This document shows, piece by piece, positions 34,258 through 42,688 of a DNA stretch of 64,000 nt; positions within the stretch are counted from its first letter, which is position 1, and each line of letters opens with the position of its first letter. A program made the translations under genes and the position numbers. The DNA lies in contig OZ251449.1 of assembly GCA_965242505.1 (NCBI GenBank), positions 3,596,001 to 3,660,000 on the forward strand, given 5' to 3'. The notes beneath the pieces are model-generated. The model had not been told where the DNA came from. It saw only the letters and a program-made list of their open reading frames with translations, and ran no database searches. Origin of the DNA: UBA2966 sp965242505. GTDB lineage: Bacteria > Pseudomonadota > Alphaproteobacteria > UBA2966.

Positions 34258-35226
34258 TCAGTCCGAACGGGGACCGGGTTTCGCGCGTTGACCGGCGCGC
34301 GTGTTTCTCTCCCAGAATACGCCGTCTGCATACCCCTGGATGGACGGATCGCGCCGCGCGGCGGCGATGCGCTTCAGCGCCCAGCACAGGTATTCGGCGT
34401 CGGCGTCGATCCCGCACCAGCGCCGCCCCAGTTTCTGGGCCACGACGGCGGTGGTGCCGCTGCCGAGGAACGGGTCGAAGACCAGATCCCCTTTCCTCGA
34501 ACTCGCGAGAACGAGCTTCGCGATCAGCTTTTCCGGCTTCTGGGTGGGATGGTCGGTGTTTTCCGGCATCGACCAGAACGGAACCGTCACGTCGGTCCAG
34601 ATGTTCGACGGGTGCGTGAGACGGTAGGCGCCGGCCTCTTCCCGTTCCCAGCCCTTCGGTTGCCCCTCCGTCCTGTAGGGCGCGAGGACCCGACGCTTCA
34701 GCTTCACCGCCCCGACGTCGAAGTGATACCGGTTCGACATCGTGCAGAACCAGATGTCCTCCATGTTGTTCTTCCAGTTCGCCTGCGCGCCGCGTCCCTT
34801 TTCACGTTCCCAGGTGATCCTGTTCCGAACATGGAATCTCGATTCCAGTATGGGCGAGATCAGCATGGAGGTTCGCCAGTCCGCGCACGCATACAGCGTG
34901 GCTTCCGGCTTCATCGCCGGAACCAGCGCATCGACGACTTCGCGGAACCAGGATACGTAAGCGTCGCTCTCCCTTCTTCGGAACGGATTTCCGTTGAAGT
35001 TCCTGGACAGGTTGTAGGGAGGGTCGAGGATCAGAAGATCGATGAACGCGGACGGCAGATGTCCCGCCACGTCGAATACGTCTCCCACGACGAGCCGGCC
35101 TTCGACGTCCCGCTGGGTTACGGGCGCTCCCACCCGCAGGAGTTCGGGGCGCAGGCGGGCGATTTCCTCGTCCGTGCACGACAGCGTCCGGTTTCCGGGC
35201 GCGCGTTTTCGCATGTGAACTGCCAT
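34258..35226 (-). CDS. Type II DNA methyltransferase (beta-class, N6A or N4C)
   Basis: A 322-residue methyltransferase. Motif IV LILDPPYNLSRNFNG (about residue 66) precedes motif I VFDPFLGSGTTAVVAQKLGR (about residue 255), the beta-class order seen in HinfI-type enzymes. HPTQKPEKLIAKLVLASS is motif X. The target-recognition region lies between. It protects the host against the nuclease encoded 14 nt downstream. No control-protein gene is visible. Confidence 0.88.
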   Translation of the reverse strand: MAVHMRKRAPGNRTLSCTDEEIARLRPELLRVGAPVTQRDVEGRLVVGDVFDVAGHLPSAFIDLLILDPPYNLSRNFNGNPFRRRESDAYVSWFREVVDALVPAMKPEATLYACADWRTSMLISPILESRFHVRNRITWEREKGRGAQANWKNNMEDIWFCTMSNRYHFDVGAVKLKRRVLAPYRTEGQPKGWEREEAGAYRLTHPSNIWTDVTVPFWSMPENTDHPTQKPEKLIAKLVLASSRKGDLVFDPFLGSGTTAVVAQKLGRRWCGIDADAEYLCWALKRIAAARRDPSIQGYADGVFWERNTRAGQRAKPGPRSD

Positions 35227-35301
35227 ATGGGGATGGGGTTCGTGGAGCAGGGGGGAGACGGCACGACCATCAGGGCCGCGGGCTCGAATCCCCTCGCCGC
35301 C

Positions 35302-35348
35302 CGGCCTACGACGCGCCCGCCGGCGGCGCGAAGGCCTCCGGCGCCTCG
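35302..35348. repeat. 47-bp direct repeat, right copy (3' end of lpoA-like gene)
   Basis: Identical to 33503-33549. This copy completes the reading frame of the lpoA-like gene (APEAFAPPAGAS then stop), so the cassette restores the gene end on insertion. Confidence 0.9.
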
Positions 35349-36772
35349 TCGATCACGCGGCGCCCCCGCGGCCCGATCTCGATCACCGCCAGCCCCCGTT
35401 CGGCGATGCCGTCGCGCCGGAAACGGAATATGCCGTCCACGCCGGCGAAGCCGCTGGGTTGGGTCAGCGCGGCCGCGGAGAAGTCCGGCTCCGCCGCGCC
35501 CCGCATGAGCGCCGCGGCGAGCGCCACCGCGTCGTAGGCGACGCTGGCTATCCGGGGCGGCGCGTAGCCGTGGCGCTCCTCGAAGCGTTTCGCGAACGCC
35601 GCCGCCGCTTCCGGCGGCGGGCCCGCGAACCAGCCGCCGACCAGCGCGGGTTCCCGGCCCAGCATGGGTTCGTCCCAAAGACCGGTCCCGAGAAACCTGA
35701 CCTCGGCGGGGTCGATGTCGTAGAAGGGAAGGAGAGGCGCGATGGCGCGCAGGCGCGCGCCCCCGTCCGCCAGCATGACGGCCCGGCGCTCCGGGGGAGC
35801 GGCCGTGAGGCCCTCGCGCCGCGGGAGCGCCGGGTCCCGGCGCCAGCCGTGGCCGGCCAGGCGGCGCACCGGTTCGAAATAGTCGTCCGCGTCCGGCGGG
35901 TAGCGCTCGATCCGGGAGATCCGACCGCCGTTCCTCAGGATCGAATCCTCGAACGCGGCGACGACGGCCTCGCCGTAGGACGTTTCCGGGGCGAGCGCGG
36001 CGAACCGCCGGATGCCGCGCCGGGCGGCGAACCCGACCACCCGCTCGACCTGCTGGTCGGGCATGAAACCGAGAAGATAGACCCCGTCCCCCGCCACGAG
36101 CGGGTCGGTGGAAAACGCGATGACGTTCACGCCGCGTTCTCGCGCCGGCCCGGCGGCGGCGGCGGCGGCGGCGGCGAACACCGGCCCGAGGATCAACCGC
36201 GCGCCTTCCCGCAGCGCGGCTTCGGCGGCGGCGCGGGCGCCGTCGGGAGTCCCGCCCGTGTCCCGGGGAAGGAGGGTGAGCCGGGCATCGCCGATCTCGA
36301 ACAGGGCGATCAACGCGGCGTCGAGCAGGGCCTGCCCGAGCGCCCGCTCTCCGCCCGAAAGCGGCAGCAGAAGCGCGATGCGGACGGGTCCCTCGGCGTC
36401 GGGGGGCGGCGTCGGCGCGACGGCCGGGGGGTCCTCCGCCGGCGTTTCCGCGACGACCGGCGGGACCGGCGAAACCGGCGGAACGGGCTCCGGCCCTCCC
36501 CGCGGACGGTTCCCGGCGTCGTCGTCCGTCGCGGGCGCCGGCTTCGTCCCGGTTTCCAGGACCGGCCGGCTCTGTCCGGGGTCTGGCCGATCGGGCGCTT
36601 GGGCGGGTAGTTTGGGCGGCGCGCACGCCGAAACCGCGAGGGCCGCAGCGAACCATGTCACGGCGAAGAACCGGCGGGCGATCCGGCGCCCGGACGTCGA
36701 GGATCGGCGCAACCGAGAGTCCCTCCGCGGTCCCTTTTCCCGACCGCGAACGTACTCCCCGCGCGCCGGCAA
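35306..36772 (-). CDS. lpoA-like: Penicillin-binding protein activator LpoA-like lipoprotein
   Basis: A protein of up to 488 residues. The lipobox is VSAC after WFAAALA, then a long Pro/Ala-rich linker (to about residue 130) and a periplasmic-binding-protein-like domain (VRIALLLPLSGGERALGQAL, GPVFAAAAA, NVIAFSTDPLVAG). It resembles LpoA, an outer-membrane stimulator of peptidoglycan synthase. Divergent from rsmI, as in many proteobacteria. The TTG at 36772 overlaps the rsmI ATG by 118 bp, so one of the two starts is probably wrong. Its 3' end is the R-M cassette insertion target. Confidence 0.82.
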   Translation of the reverse strand: MPARGEYVRGREKGPRRDSRLRRSSTSGRRIARRFFAVTWFAAALAVSACAPPKLPAQAPDRPDPGQSRPVLETGTKPAPATDDDAGNRPRGGPEPVPPVSPVPPVVAETPAEDPPAVAPTPPPDAEGPVRIALLLPLSGGERALGQALLDAALIALFEIGDARLTLLPRDTGGTPDGARAAAEAALREGARLILGPVFAAAAAAAAGPARERGVNVIAFSTDPLVAGDGVYLLGFMPDQQVERVVGFAARRGIRRFAALAPETSYGEAVVAAFEDSILRNGGRISRIERYPPDADDYFEPVRRLAGHGWRRDPALPRREGLTAAPPERRAVMLADGGARLRAIAPLLPFYDIDPAEVRFLGTGLWDEPMLGREPALVGGWFAGPPPEAAAAFAKRFEERHGYAPPRIASVAYDAVALAAALMRGAAEPDFSAAALTQPSGFAGVDGIFRFRRDGIAERGLAVIEIGPRGRRVIDEAPEAFAPPAGAS

Positions 36773-37665
36773 GTAAACGACCGGAGCCGGAGCGGTCCGG
36801 CCCGGCGGCCGCGCCGGCCGGCCTGATCGTGGCCGCGACGCCGATCGGCAATCTGGGAGACGTCACCGTGCGGGCGCTGGAGACCCTGGAGCGGGTGGAC
36901 GTCATCGCCTGCGAGGACACGCGCATCACCCGCCGCCTCCTCGACCGCTACGGCATCGGCACGCCGACGCTCACCTATCACGAGCACAACGCGGAGCGCG
37001 TCCGGCCGCGCCTCGTCGCCCGGTTGGCGGACGGGGACTCCGTCGCCCTGGCGGCGGACGCGGGAACGCCCCTGATCTCCGATCCCGGGTTCAAGCTGGT
37101 CCGCGCGGCCATCGACGCCGGCGTGCCGGTGACGACCCTGCCCGGGCCGACCGCCATGGCCGCGGCGTTGACCGTCGGCGGGCTGCCCACGGACCGGTTC
37201 ATGTTCGCCGGATTCCTGCCGAACAGGCCGGCGGCGCGGCGGCGGGAGCTGGAAGGGTTGCGCGGCGTCGACGCCACGCTGGTGTTCTACGAATCGCCCC
37301 GCCGCCTCGCCGCGGCGCTGGCGGACATGGCCGACGCGCTGGGGCCGCGCGAGGCCGCCGTGGCGCGCGAGCTGACGAAACGGCACGAGGACGTCGCGCG
37401 CGGCCTCCTCGGCGACCTGGCGCGGAGGGTCGCCGAGGCGCCGCCGCGGGGCGAGGTCACGGTCGTGGTCGGCCCGCCCGCGGAACGGGAGGTGGGAGAC
37501 CGGGCGCTGGACGACGCGCTGCGGCGGGCGCTGGCGCGGTCCGGCCCGCGCGGCGCCGTCGACCGGGTGGTCGCGGACACGGGCGCGTCCCGCCGGCGCG
37601 TCTACCGGCGCGCGCTGGAGCTCCGGAAACGGCTCCCGGCCGCCTCCGACGCGGACGGCGCGTAA
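36655..37665 (+). CDS. rsmI: 16S rRNA (cytidine-1402-2'-O)-methyltransferase RsmI
   Basis: A SAM-dependent tetrapyrrole-methylase-fold enzyme that methylates 16S rRNA C1402. LIVAATPIGNLGDVTVRALE, CEDTRITRRLL, AADAGTPLISDPGFKLV and PGPTAMAAALTVGGLP are canonical, followed by LVFYESPRRL. The only in-frame ATG adds about 55 low-complexity residues before the fold and overlaps the divergent lpoA start; a non-ATG start near 36820 cannot be excluded. The stop overlaps yraN by 1 nt. Confidence 0.92.
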   Translation: MSRRRTGGRSGARTSRIGATESPSAVPFPDRERTPRAPASKRPEPERSGPAAAPAGLIVAATPIGNLGDVTVRALETLERVDVIACEDTRITRRLLDRYGIGTPTLTYHEHNAERVRPRLVARLADGDSVALAADAGTPLISDPGFKLVRAAIDAGVPVTTLPGPTAMAAALTVGGLPTDRFMFAGFLPNRPAARRRELEGLRGVDATLVFYESPRRLAAALADMADALGPREAAVARELTKRHEDVARGLLGDLARRVAEAPPRGEVTVVVGPPAEREVGDRALDDALRRALARSGPRGAVDRVVADTGASRRRVYRRALELRKRLPAASDADGA

Positions 37666-38033
37666 TGCCGCGGGACGCGGCGGCGCGCCGCCGGCGGGAA
37701 CGGGCCGGCCGCCTCGCGGAATCGTTCTGCGCCTGGCATCTGAGGCTCCGGGGATACGCCATCCTGGCCAGACGGTTCCGGGGCCCGGCCGGCGAGATCG
37801 ACATCGTCGCCCGCCGGGGAAGCGCCGTCGTCTTCGTCGAGGTCAAGCTGCGGCGCACCGTGGCCGACGCGCTCGAGTCCGTGGGGCCGCGGCAACGGCG
37901 CCGGATCGCCGCGACGGCGGGGGTCTTTCTCGCCTCCCGGCCCTGGCTGTCCGGGCTCGACGCGCGCTTCGACGTCATGCTCGCGGTTCCGTGGCGGCTT
38001 CCCGTGCACGTCGCCGACGCATGGCGTGTATAG
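37665..38033 (+). CDS. yraN: YraN family protein (UPF0102, nuclease-fold)
   Basis: A 122-residue protein of the UPF0102 family with an Endonuclease-Holliday-junction-resolvase-like fold. GRLAESFCAWHLRLRGYAIL, GEIDIVARRGSAVVFVEVK (the ExK-like core) and a basic C-terminal part are present. Function is not established. Its place after rsmI matches the conserved E. coli yraL-yraM-yraN-yraP neighbourhood. Confidence 0.92.
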   Translation: MPRDAAARRRRERAGRLAESFCAWHLRLRGYAILARRFRGPAGEIDIVARRGSAVVFVEVKLRRTVADALESVGPRQRRRIAATAGVFLASRPWLSGLDARFDVMLAVPWRLPVHVADAWRV

Positions 38034-38044
38034 CCGCCGCGCCG

Positions 38045-38073
38045 TTGACGGGCCGCGCCGCGCCAAGTTATCG
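38045..38073 (+). promoter_or_regulatory. Promoter upstream of the BON-domain lipoprotein gene
   Basis: TTGACG (38045-38050), 17 nt, TTATCG (38068-38073), a good sigma-70 fit. About 225 nt of leader precede the ATG at 38304 and hold no convincing gene. Confidence 0.45.
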
Positions 38074-38303
38074 TCCCTCTTGGCTGGCGCCGGAGTCACT
38101 ATGTACCGCCCTTGCCTCATGCCTTCGGGAGAGCTCCGGGAAAGGCGGCCGGAACGGCGCCAGCCGCTTCTATCGGAGAACCGCCATGCCAAGTGACATT
38201 ATGGATGGCGAGTCGGGCGCGGGAGCGAGGCGCTGCGCGTCGTGACGGCGCGTCGCGGCTCCCGTCGCCCGGAGCGGAGCTTCAGCCGGAGCGGAACACC
38301 ACC

Positions 38304-38921
38304 ATGACGTCGCGCGCATCCCGCCGGGCCCGGACCGCCCTTCCGCCGCTTCTTCTGGCGGCGGCGCTCGGCGCCTGCGCCGCCCCCCCCTTCGTCGCCG
38401 GCGGCGCGGCGACCGTCGGGATCGCCGCCGTCCAGGAACGTTCGGTGGGCGCGGCGATCGACGACACGTCCATCCAGTTGCAGGTCAAGCACTACCTGTT
38501 GCAGGCCAGCGGCGACCTTTTCATCCGGGTGAGCAGCGAGGTCCACGAGGGGCGGGTCCTGCTGACCGGCGCCGTCCCCACCCCCGAGGACCGGGTCGAG
38601 GCGGTCCGGCTGGCCTGGCAGGCCGACGGCGTTCTGGAGGTTCTCAACGAGCTCCAGGTCGCCGACCGCGGCGGCGTCATCAGCTACCTGAAGGACGTGA
38701 GGATCACCGCGCAGTTGAGATACCAGATGCTGCGCGACCGCGACGTCTCCGACGTCAACTTCTCGGTCGAGACGGTGAACGGGATCGTCTATCTCATGGG
38801 GATCTCCCGCACGGAGGCGGAGCTCGAGAAGGTCACGATGCACGCGCGGAACATCGCCGGCGTGCGAAAGGTGATCAGCCACGTGCGCCTGAGCGGCGAC
38901 TCGCGCCGCGGGAAGAGCTGA
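38304..38921 (+). CDS. dolP-like: BON-domain outer-membrane lipoprotein (DolP/YraP-like)
   Basis: A 205-residue lipoprotein: signal peptide with lipobox LGAC (about residue 24), then two BON domains (VGAAIDDTSIQLQVKHYLLQ to LNELQV, and KDVRITAQLRYQML to VISHVRL). In E. coli DolP such tandem BON domains bind anionic phospholipid at the division site and support envelope integrity. Position downstream of rsmI-yraN supports the assignment. The start is the ATG after GGAGCGGAACACC. Confidence 0.85.
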   Translation: MTSRASRRARTALPPLLLAAALGACAAPPFVAGGAATVGIAAVQERSVGAAIDDTSIQLQVKHYLLQASGDLFIRVSSEVHEGRVLLTGAVPTPEDRVEAVRLAWQADGVLEVLNELQVADRGGVISYLKDVRITAQLRYQMLRDRDVSDVNFSVETVNGIVYLMGISRTEAELEKVTMHARNIAGVRKVISHVRLSGDSRRGKS

Positions 38922-38952
38922 CGCCCGGCGGCGCGGCGGGCGGGCGGCGGCA

Positions 38953-39780
38953 TTGGACCCGAACGAGGCCGAGCGGATCCTGACGGAGGCGGAGAGCGAT
39001 CCGGACCGGGCCGTCGACCTCGCGCTCACGGCCCTGGCGCTGGCCGCCCTCGACCGCCCGCGGGTCTCGCTGGACCGCTACCGCCGGCATCTGGACGACC
39101 TCGCCGACGACACGGCGCGCCACGCCGGCGGGGCGGACGGCGCCGACGCGCGCGCCGCGGTCCTGGCCGGAGTCCTGGGGCGCGAGTACGGGTACGAAGG
39201 CGATCTGGCGACCTACGACGACCTCCAGAACGCGAACCTGATGCGCGTGATCGACCGGCGCCGGGGACTGCCGGTCGCGCTCGGCATCCTCTACATCCAT
39301 GCCGGGCGGGCCCAGGGGTGGCCGGTGGCCGGCGTCAACTTCCCCGGCCACTTCCTTCTGCGCGTGGAAGGGGGCGGTGGGCGCGCGATCCTCGACCCGT
39401 TCGCTCCCGAACGCAGACCGGGGGCGAACGACCTGCGGGAACTGTTCAAGCGGCTCGCCGGAGAGGACGCGGAACTCGAGGCGCGTTTCTTCGACGCCGT
39501 CGGCGACCGCGACGTCCTGTTGCGGCTTCAGAACAACGTCAAGTCGCGCGCGCTCGGGTCGGGAGACGTCGTCCGCGCCGCGAACGTCGCGAGGTCGATG
39601 GTCCGGATCGCGCCGGAACACGCGAACGCCTGGTACGAGCTCGGGCTGCTCGAGGCGCGGACGGACAACCTCCGGTCGGCCGTCGCGGCGCTCGGGACGT
39701 TCCTGGAGAAATCCACCCACGACGCCGCCAGGCGCCGCGCGGCGGCGTTGATTCAGGAGCTGCGCGCCAGGCTGAATTGA
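38953..39780 (+). CDS. SirB1-type transglutaminase-like/TPR protein
   Basis: A 275-residue protein. LPVALGILYIHAGRAQGWPVAGVNFPGHFLLRV is the transglutaminase-like core with the conserved NFPGHFL, and DPFAPE follows. The C-terminal AWYELGLLEARTDNLRSAVAAL is a TPR-like helix pair. The expected Cys of active transglutaminases is not evident, as in much of the SirB1/DUF1-type family. TTG start. Function unknown. Confidence 0.85.
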   Translation: MDPNEAERILTEAESDPDRAVDLALTALALAALDRPRVSLDRYRRHLDDLADDTARHAGGADGADARAAVLAGVLGREYGYEGDLATYDDLQNANLMRVIDRRRGLPVALGILYIHAGRAQGWPVAGVNFPGHFLLRVEGGGGRAILDPFAPERRPGANDLRELFKRLAGEDAELEARFFDAVGDRDVLLRLQNNVKSRALGSGDVVRAANVARSMVRIAPEHANAWYELGLLEARTDNLRSAVAALGTFLEKSTHDAARRRAAALIQELRARLN

Positions 39781-39881
39781 GCGCGGCCGGCGGCTGGCCT
39801 ATGTTCCGCCCGCGCGGAGGCCGGCGCCGGCGAGCGGGGCGCGCTCGCGGCCGGCCCTCGAAACCGGCGGGGAGATCCCGG

Positions 39882-40847
39882 ATGAGCCTTACCGTCGCAA
39901 TTCAGATGGACCCCATGGAGTCCATCGACATCGACGCGGACAGCACCTTCGCGCTGGCGCTGGAGGCCCAGGCCCGCGGCCACGCGCTCCATCATTACCT
40001 GCCGCGGGACCTGAGCCTTCGGGAAGGCCGGGTCGTCGCCGCCGCCGCGCCGCTCGCCGTCCGCCGCGAGGCCGGCGGCCATTTCTCCCTGGGCGCCGCC
40101 GAATCCGTCGATCTCGCGGCCATGGACGTGGTGCTGATGCGCCAGGACCCGCCGTTCGACATGGCCTACGTCGCGGCCACCCACCTCCTCGAACACGTCC
40201 ATCCCGAGACGCTGGTGGTCAACGACCCGGCGCACGTGCGCAACGCCCCGGAGAAGCTGTTCGTCACGCGCTTCGGCGAGCTCATGCCGCCCACCCTGAT
40301 CACGGCGGACGCCGGGGAGATCCACGACTTCCGCGAGAGGCACGAGGACATCGTCATCAAGCCGCTGTTCGGGAACGGAGGCGCCGGCGTCTTCCACGTC
40401 GCCCCCGGGGACGAGAACCTCAACGCGCTCATCGAGATGTTCGCCGCATTCCACCGCGAACCCGTCATGGCGCAGAAGTACCTGCCGGCGATCCGCGAAG
40501 GGGACAAGCGGATCATCCTCGTGGAGGGGGAGGCCGTGGGCGGCGTGACCCGGGTTCCCAGGGAGGGCGAGGCCCGCGCCAACCTGCACGTCGGCGCCCG
40601 GCCGGAGAAGACCGCCATCACGGCGCGGGAGCGGGAGATCTGCGAGGCCATCGGACCGAGCCTGCGGGAGAACGGCCTCGTCTTCGTCGGCATCGACGTG
40701 ATCGGCGGGTTCCTCACCGAGATCAACGTCACGTCGCCCACCGGCATCCAGGAGATCGACCGTTTCGACGGAGTCAACCTTTCGGGCCGGATCTGGGACG
40801 CGATCGAGGAGCGCCATCGCGCCCTCCCGAAGGCCGCGAAGACGTGA
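39882..40847 (+). CDS. gshB: Glutathione synthetase
   Basis: A 321-residue ATP-grasp ligase joining gamma-glutamylcysteine and glycine. VAIQMDPMESIDIDADSTFAL, VLMRQDPPFDMAYV, VVNDPAHVRNAPEKLF, the ATP loop PLFGNGGAGVF and FVGIDVIGGFLTEINVTSPTG are all canonical. Length is normal. Its place between the yraN block and yifB is common in Alphaproteobacteria. Confidence 0.96.
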   Translation: MSLTVAIQMDPMESIDIDADSTFALALEAQARGHALHHYLPRDLSLREGRVVAAAAPLAVRREAGGHFSLGAAESVDLAAMDVVLMRQDPPFDMAYVAATHLLEHVHPETLVVNDPAHVRNAPEKLFVTRFGELMPPTLITADAGEIHDFRERHEDIVIKPLFGNGGAGVFHVAPGDENLNALIEMFAAFHREPVMAQKYLPAIREGDKRIILVEGEAVGGVTRVPREGEARANLHVGARPEKTAITAREREICEAIGPSLRENGLVFVGIDVIGGFLTEINVTSPTGIQEIDRFDGVNLSGRIWDAIEERHRALPKAAKT

Positions 40848-40886
40848 GCGGCCGTTCGACAGGGGCCCGCCGACCGGCGGTCTCCC

Positions 40887-40955
40887 GTCCCCTCTTATTC
40901 TCCCTCCCCCTTGCAGGGGGAGGGTCGGGGTGGGGGTCGCGCCGGGGGGAGGAGC
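40887..40955. repeat. GC-rich palindromic intergenic repeat locus 10
   Basis: Single form B hairpin (CCCTCCCCCTTGCAGGGGGA) with its full tail, between gshB and yifB. Confidence 0.85.
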
Positions 40956-41058
40956 GCGAACGGACCCTGCGCGCCGGACCGGACGCAGCCGGAAACCGCC
41001 CCTGATCGTTCCATTGACGCCCTGGCGAGGGCGTACTCGGAACCCGGAGGGAGTCGGC

Positions 41059-42576
41059 ATGGTCGCGCGGGTGGGCACGGTAGCGTTCCAGGGCGTCGAG
41101 GTGCTCGACGTCGACGTGCAGGTGCAGGTCGCGCGCGGGGTGCCGGCCTTTCGCATCGTCGGCCTGCCCGACAAGGCCGTCGCCGAAAGCCGGGAGCGGG
41201 TGCGGGCGGCCCTGTCGGCCATGGGGCTGGCGCTCCCGGCCAGGCGCATCACCGTCAATCTCTCGCCGGCGGACCTGCTGAAGGAGGGCAGCCATTTCGA
41301 CCTGCCCATCGCCCTCGGCCTGCTCACGGCCATGGACGTCGTGCCCGCCGACGCCCTCGACTCCTATGCGGCCCTCGGCGAGCTGGCGCTGGACGGCGCG
41401 GTCGCTCCCGTGGCCGGCGCCCTGCCGGCGGCCATCCACGCCGCGGCGGCCGACCGGGGCCTGGTCTGTCCGGCGCCCTGCGGCGGAGAGGCGGCGTGGG
41501 CGGGCGACGTCGAGATCGTGGCCGCGCCGTCGCTGCTCGCGTTCGTCAACCACGTCAAGGGGACGCAGGTCCTGTCCCGGCCCGAACCGGTGGCGGCGAA
41601 CGACGCCGCGGCGATCCCGGACCTTCGCGACATCAAGGGCCAGGAGAGCGCGAAGCGCGTCCTCGAAGTGGCGGCGGCGGGCGGCCACAACCTGTTGATG
41701 TGCGGGCCGCCGGGCTCCGGCAAGTCGATGCTGGCGGCGCGGTTGCCGGGCCTGTTGCCGGCGATGGACGCCCACGAGATGCTCGAGGTCAGCATCGTCC
41801 AGTCGGTCGCCGGGCTGCTCGCGGGCCGCGGCCTCACCAACCGCCGGCCGTTCCGCGACCCGCACCATTCCACCTCGCCGGCCGCCATGGTCGGGGGCGG
41901 GATCCGGGCCCAGCCCGGGGAGATCTCGCTCGCCCACAACGGCGTGCTCTTCCTCGACGAGCTGCCGGAGTTTCCGCGGCCCGTCCTCGAATCGCTGCGC
42001 CAGCCGCTGGAGGTCGGGCGGATCACCGTGGCGCGCGCGAACGGGCACGTCACCTACCCGGCGCGGTTCCAGCTCGTCGCCGCCATGAACCCCTGCAAGT
42101 GCGGCCACTTCGGCGATCCGGCGCAGGGTTGCTCGCGGGTCCCGGGCTGCGCCCGCGACTACCAGGCGAGGCTGTCGGGCCCGTTCCTGGACCGCATCGA
42201 CCTGCGGATCGAGGTGCCGGCGGTCGAGGTCTCCGATCTCGCGCTCCCGCCTCCCGCGGAGGGGACGGGGGAGGTCGCCGCGCGGGTGGCCACGGCCCGC
42301 GAGGTCCAGCGAAGCCGCCTCCGGGACGCCTCGGCGGGCGCGGTGCGGACCAACGCGGCAATGGACGGCGAACTGCTGGAACGCCTCGCCGCGCCCGACG
42401 CCGCCGGCGCGCGGCTGCTGGCCGAGGCGGCGGAGCGCCTGCGCCTCACCGCCCGGGGCTATCACCGGGTGCTGCGCGTCGCCCGCACCCTCGCCGATCT
42501 CGACGGCGCCGGCGGGGTCGGCCGGCTCCACGTCGCCGAGGCGCTGAGCTACCGGCGGATGGCGGGGGTCTCCTGA
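41059..42576 (+). CDS. yifB/comM: YifB/ComM family Mg-chelatase-like AAA ATPase
   Basis: A 505-residue protein. The N-terminal Lon-protease-like domain (FRIVGLPDKAVAESRERVRAA, NLSPADLLKEGSHFDLPIALG) precedes the AAA module with Walker A GPPGSGKSM and Walker B GVLFLDELPEF. HHSTSPAAMVGGG and NPCKCGHFGD are ComM signatures. ComM is a DNA helicase that promotes branch migration during natural transformation. GGAGGGA precedes the ATG. The IS1595-like element begins 31 bp after its stop. Confidence 0.93.
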   Translation: MVARVGTVAFQGVEVLDVDVQVQVARGVPAFRIVGLPDKAVAESRERVRAALSAMGLALPARRITVNLSPADLLKEGSHFDLPIALGLLTAMDVVPADALDSYAALGELALDGAVAPVAGALPAAIHAAAADRGLVCPAPCGGEAAWAGDVEIVAAPSLLAFVNHVKGTQVLSRPEPVAANDAAAIPDLRDIKGQESAKRVLEVAAAGGHNLLMCGPPGSGKSMLAARLPGLLPAMDAHEMLEVSIVQSVAGLLAGRGLTNRRPFRDPHHSTSPAAMVGGGIRAQPGEISLAHNGVLFLDELPEFPRPVLESLRQPLEVGRITVARANGHVTYPARFQLVAAMNPCKCGHFGDPAQGCSRVPGCARDYQARLSGPFLDRIDLRIEVPAVEVSDLALPPPAEGTGEVAARVATAREVQRSRLRDASAGAVRTNAAMDGELLERLAAPDAAGARLLAEAAERLRLTARGYHRVLRVARTLADLDGAGGVGRLHVAEALSYRRMAGVS

Positions 42577-42606
42577 ATTGCGGAAATCGCGCGCTTGACC
42601 GAAAGA

Positions 42607-42627
42607 GGTATGAAGGAAAGTGCCGAA
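42607..42627. repeat. Left terminal inverted repeat of the IS1595-like element
   Basis: 21 bp ending AGGAAAGTGCCGAA, pairing with 46149-46169 at 19 of 21 positions. Confidence 0.85.
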
Positions 42628-42634
42628 ATAACGC

Positions 42635-42663
42635 TTGACAGTCTCGGCACTCTCATTTAATGT
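42635..42663 (+). promoter_or_regulatory. Promoter of the element, flanked by a TIR-derived inverted repeat
   Basis: Consensus TTGACA (42635-42640), 17 nt, TAATGT (42658-42663). AGTGCCGA inside the terminal repeat (42619-42626) and TCGGCACT (42644-42651) are an exact inverted pair embracing the -35 box, so a protein that binds the element end could also control this promoter. Confidence 0.7.
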
Positions 42664-42688
42664 CCGATTATTTCAAGGGGATATGGAC

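Noticed and set aside
34243..34417. N-terminal extension of the Type II endonuclease into the methyltransferase gene
   Set aside because: The extension is Arg-rich shadow sequence; the ATG at 34243 follows the methyltransferase stop and gives a normal start.
35275..35301. tRNA T-arm-like sequence (GGGCTCGAATCCCC) beside the right 47-bp repeat
   Set aside because: The stem does not pair fully and no upstream tRNA body can be folded, so it is not called as a tRNA or att site.
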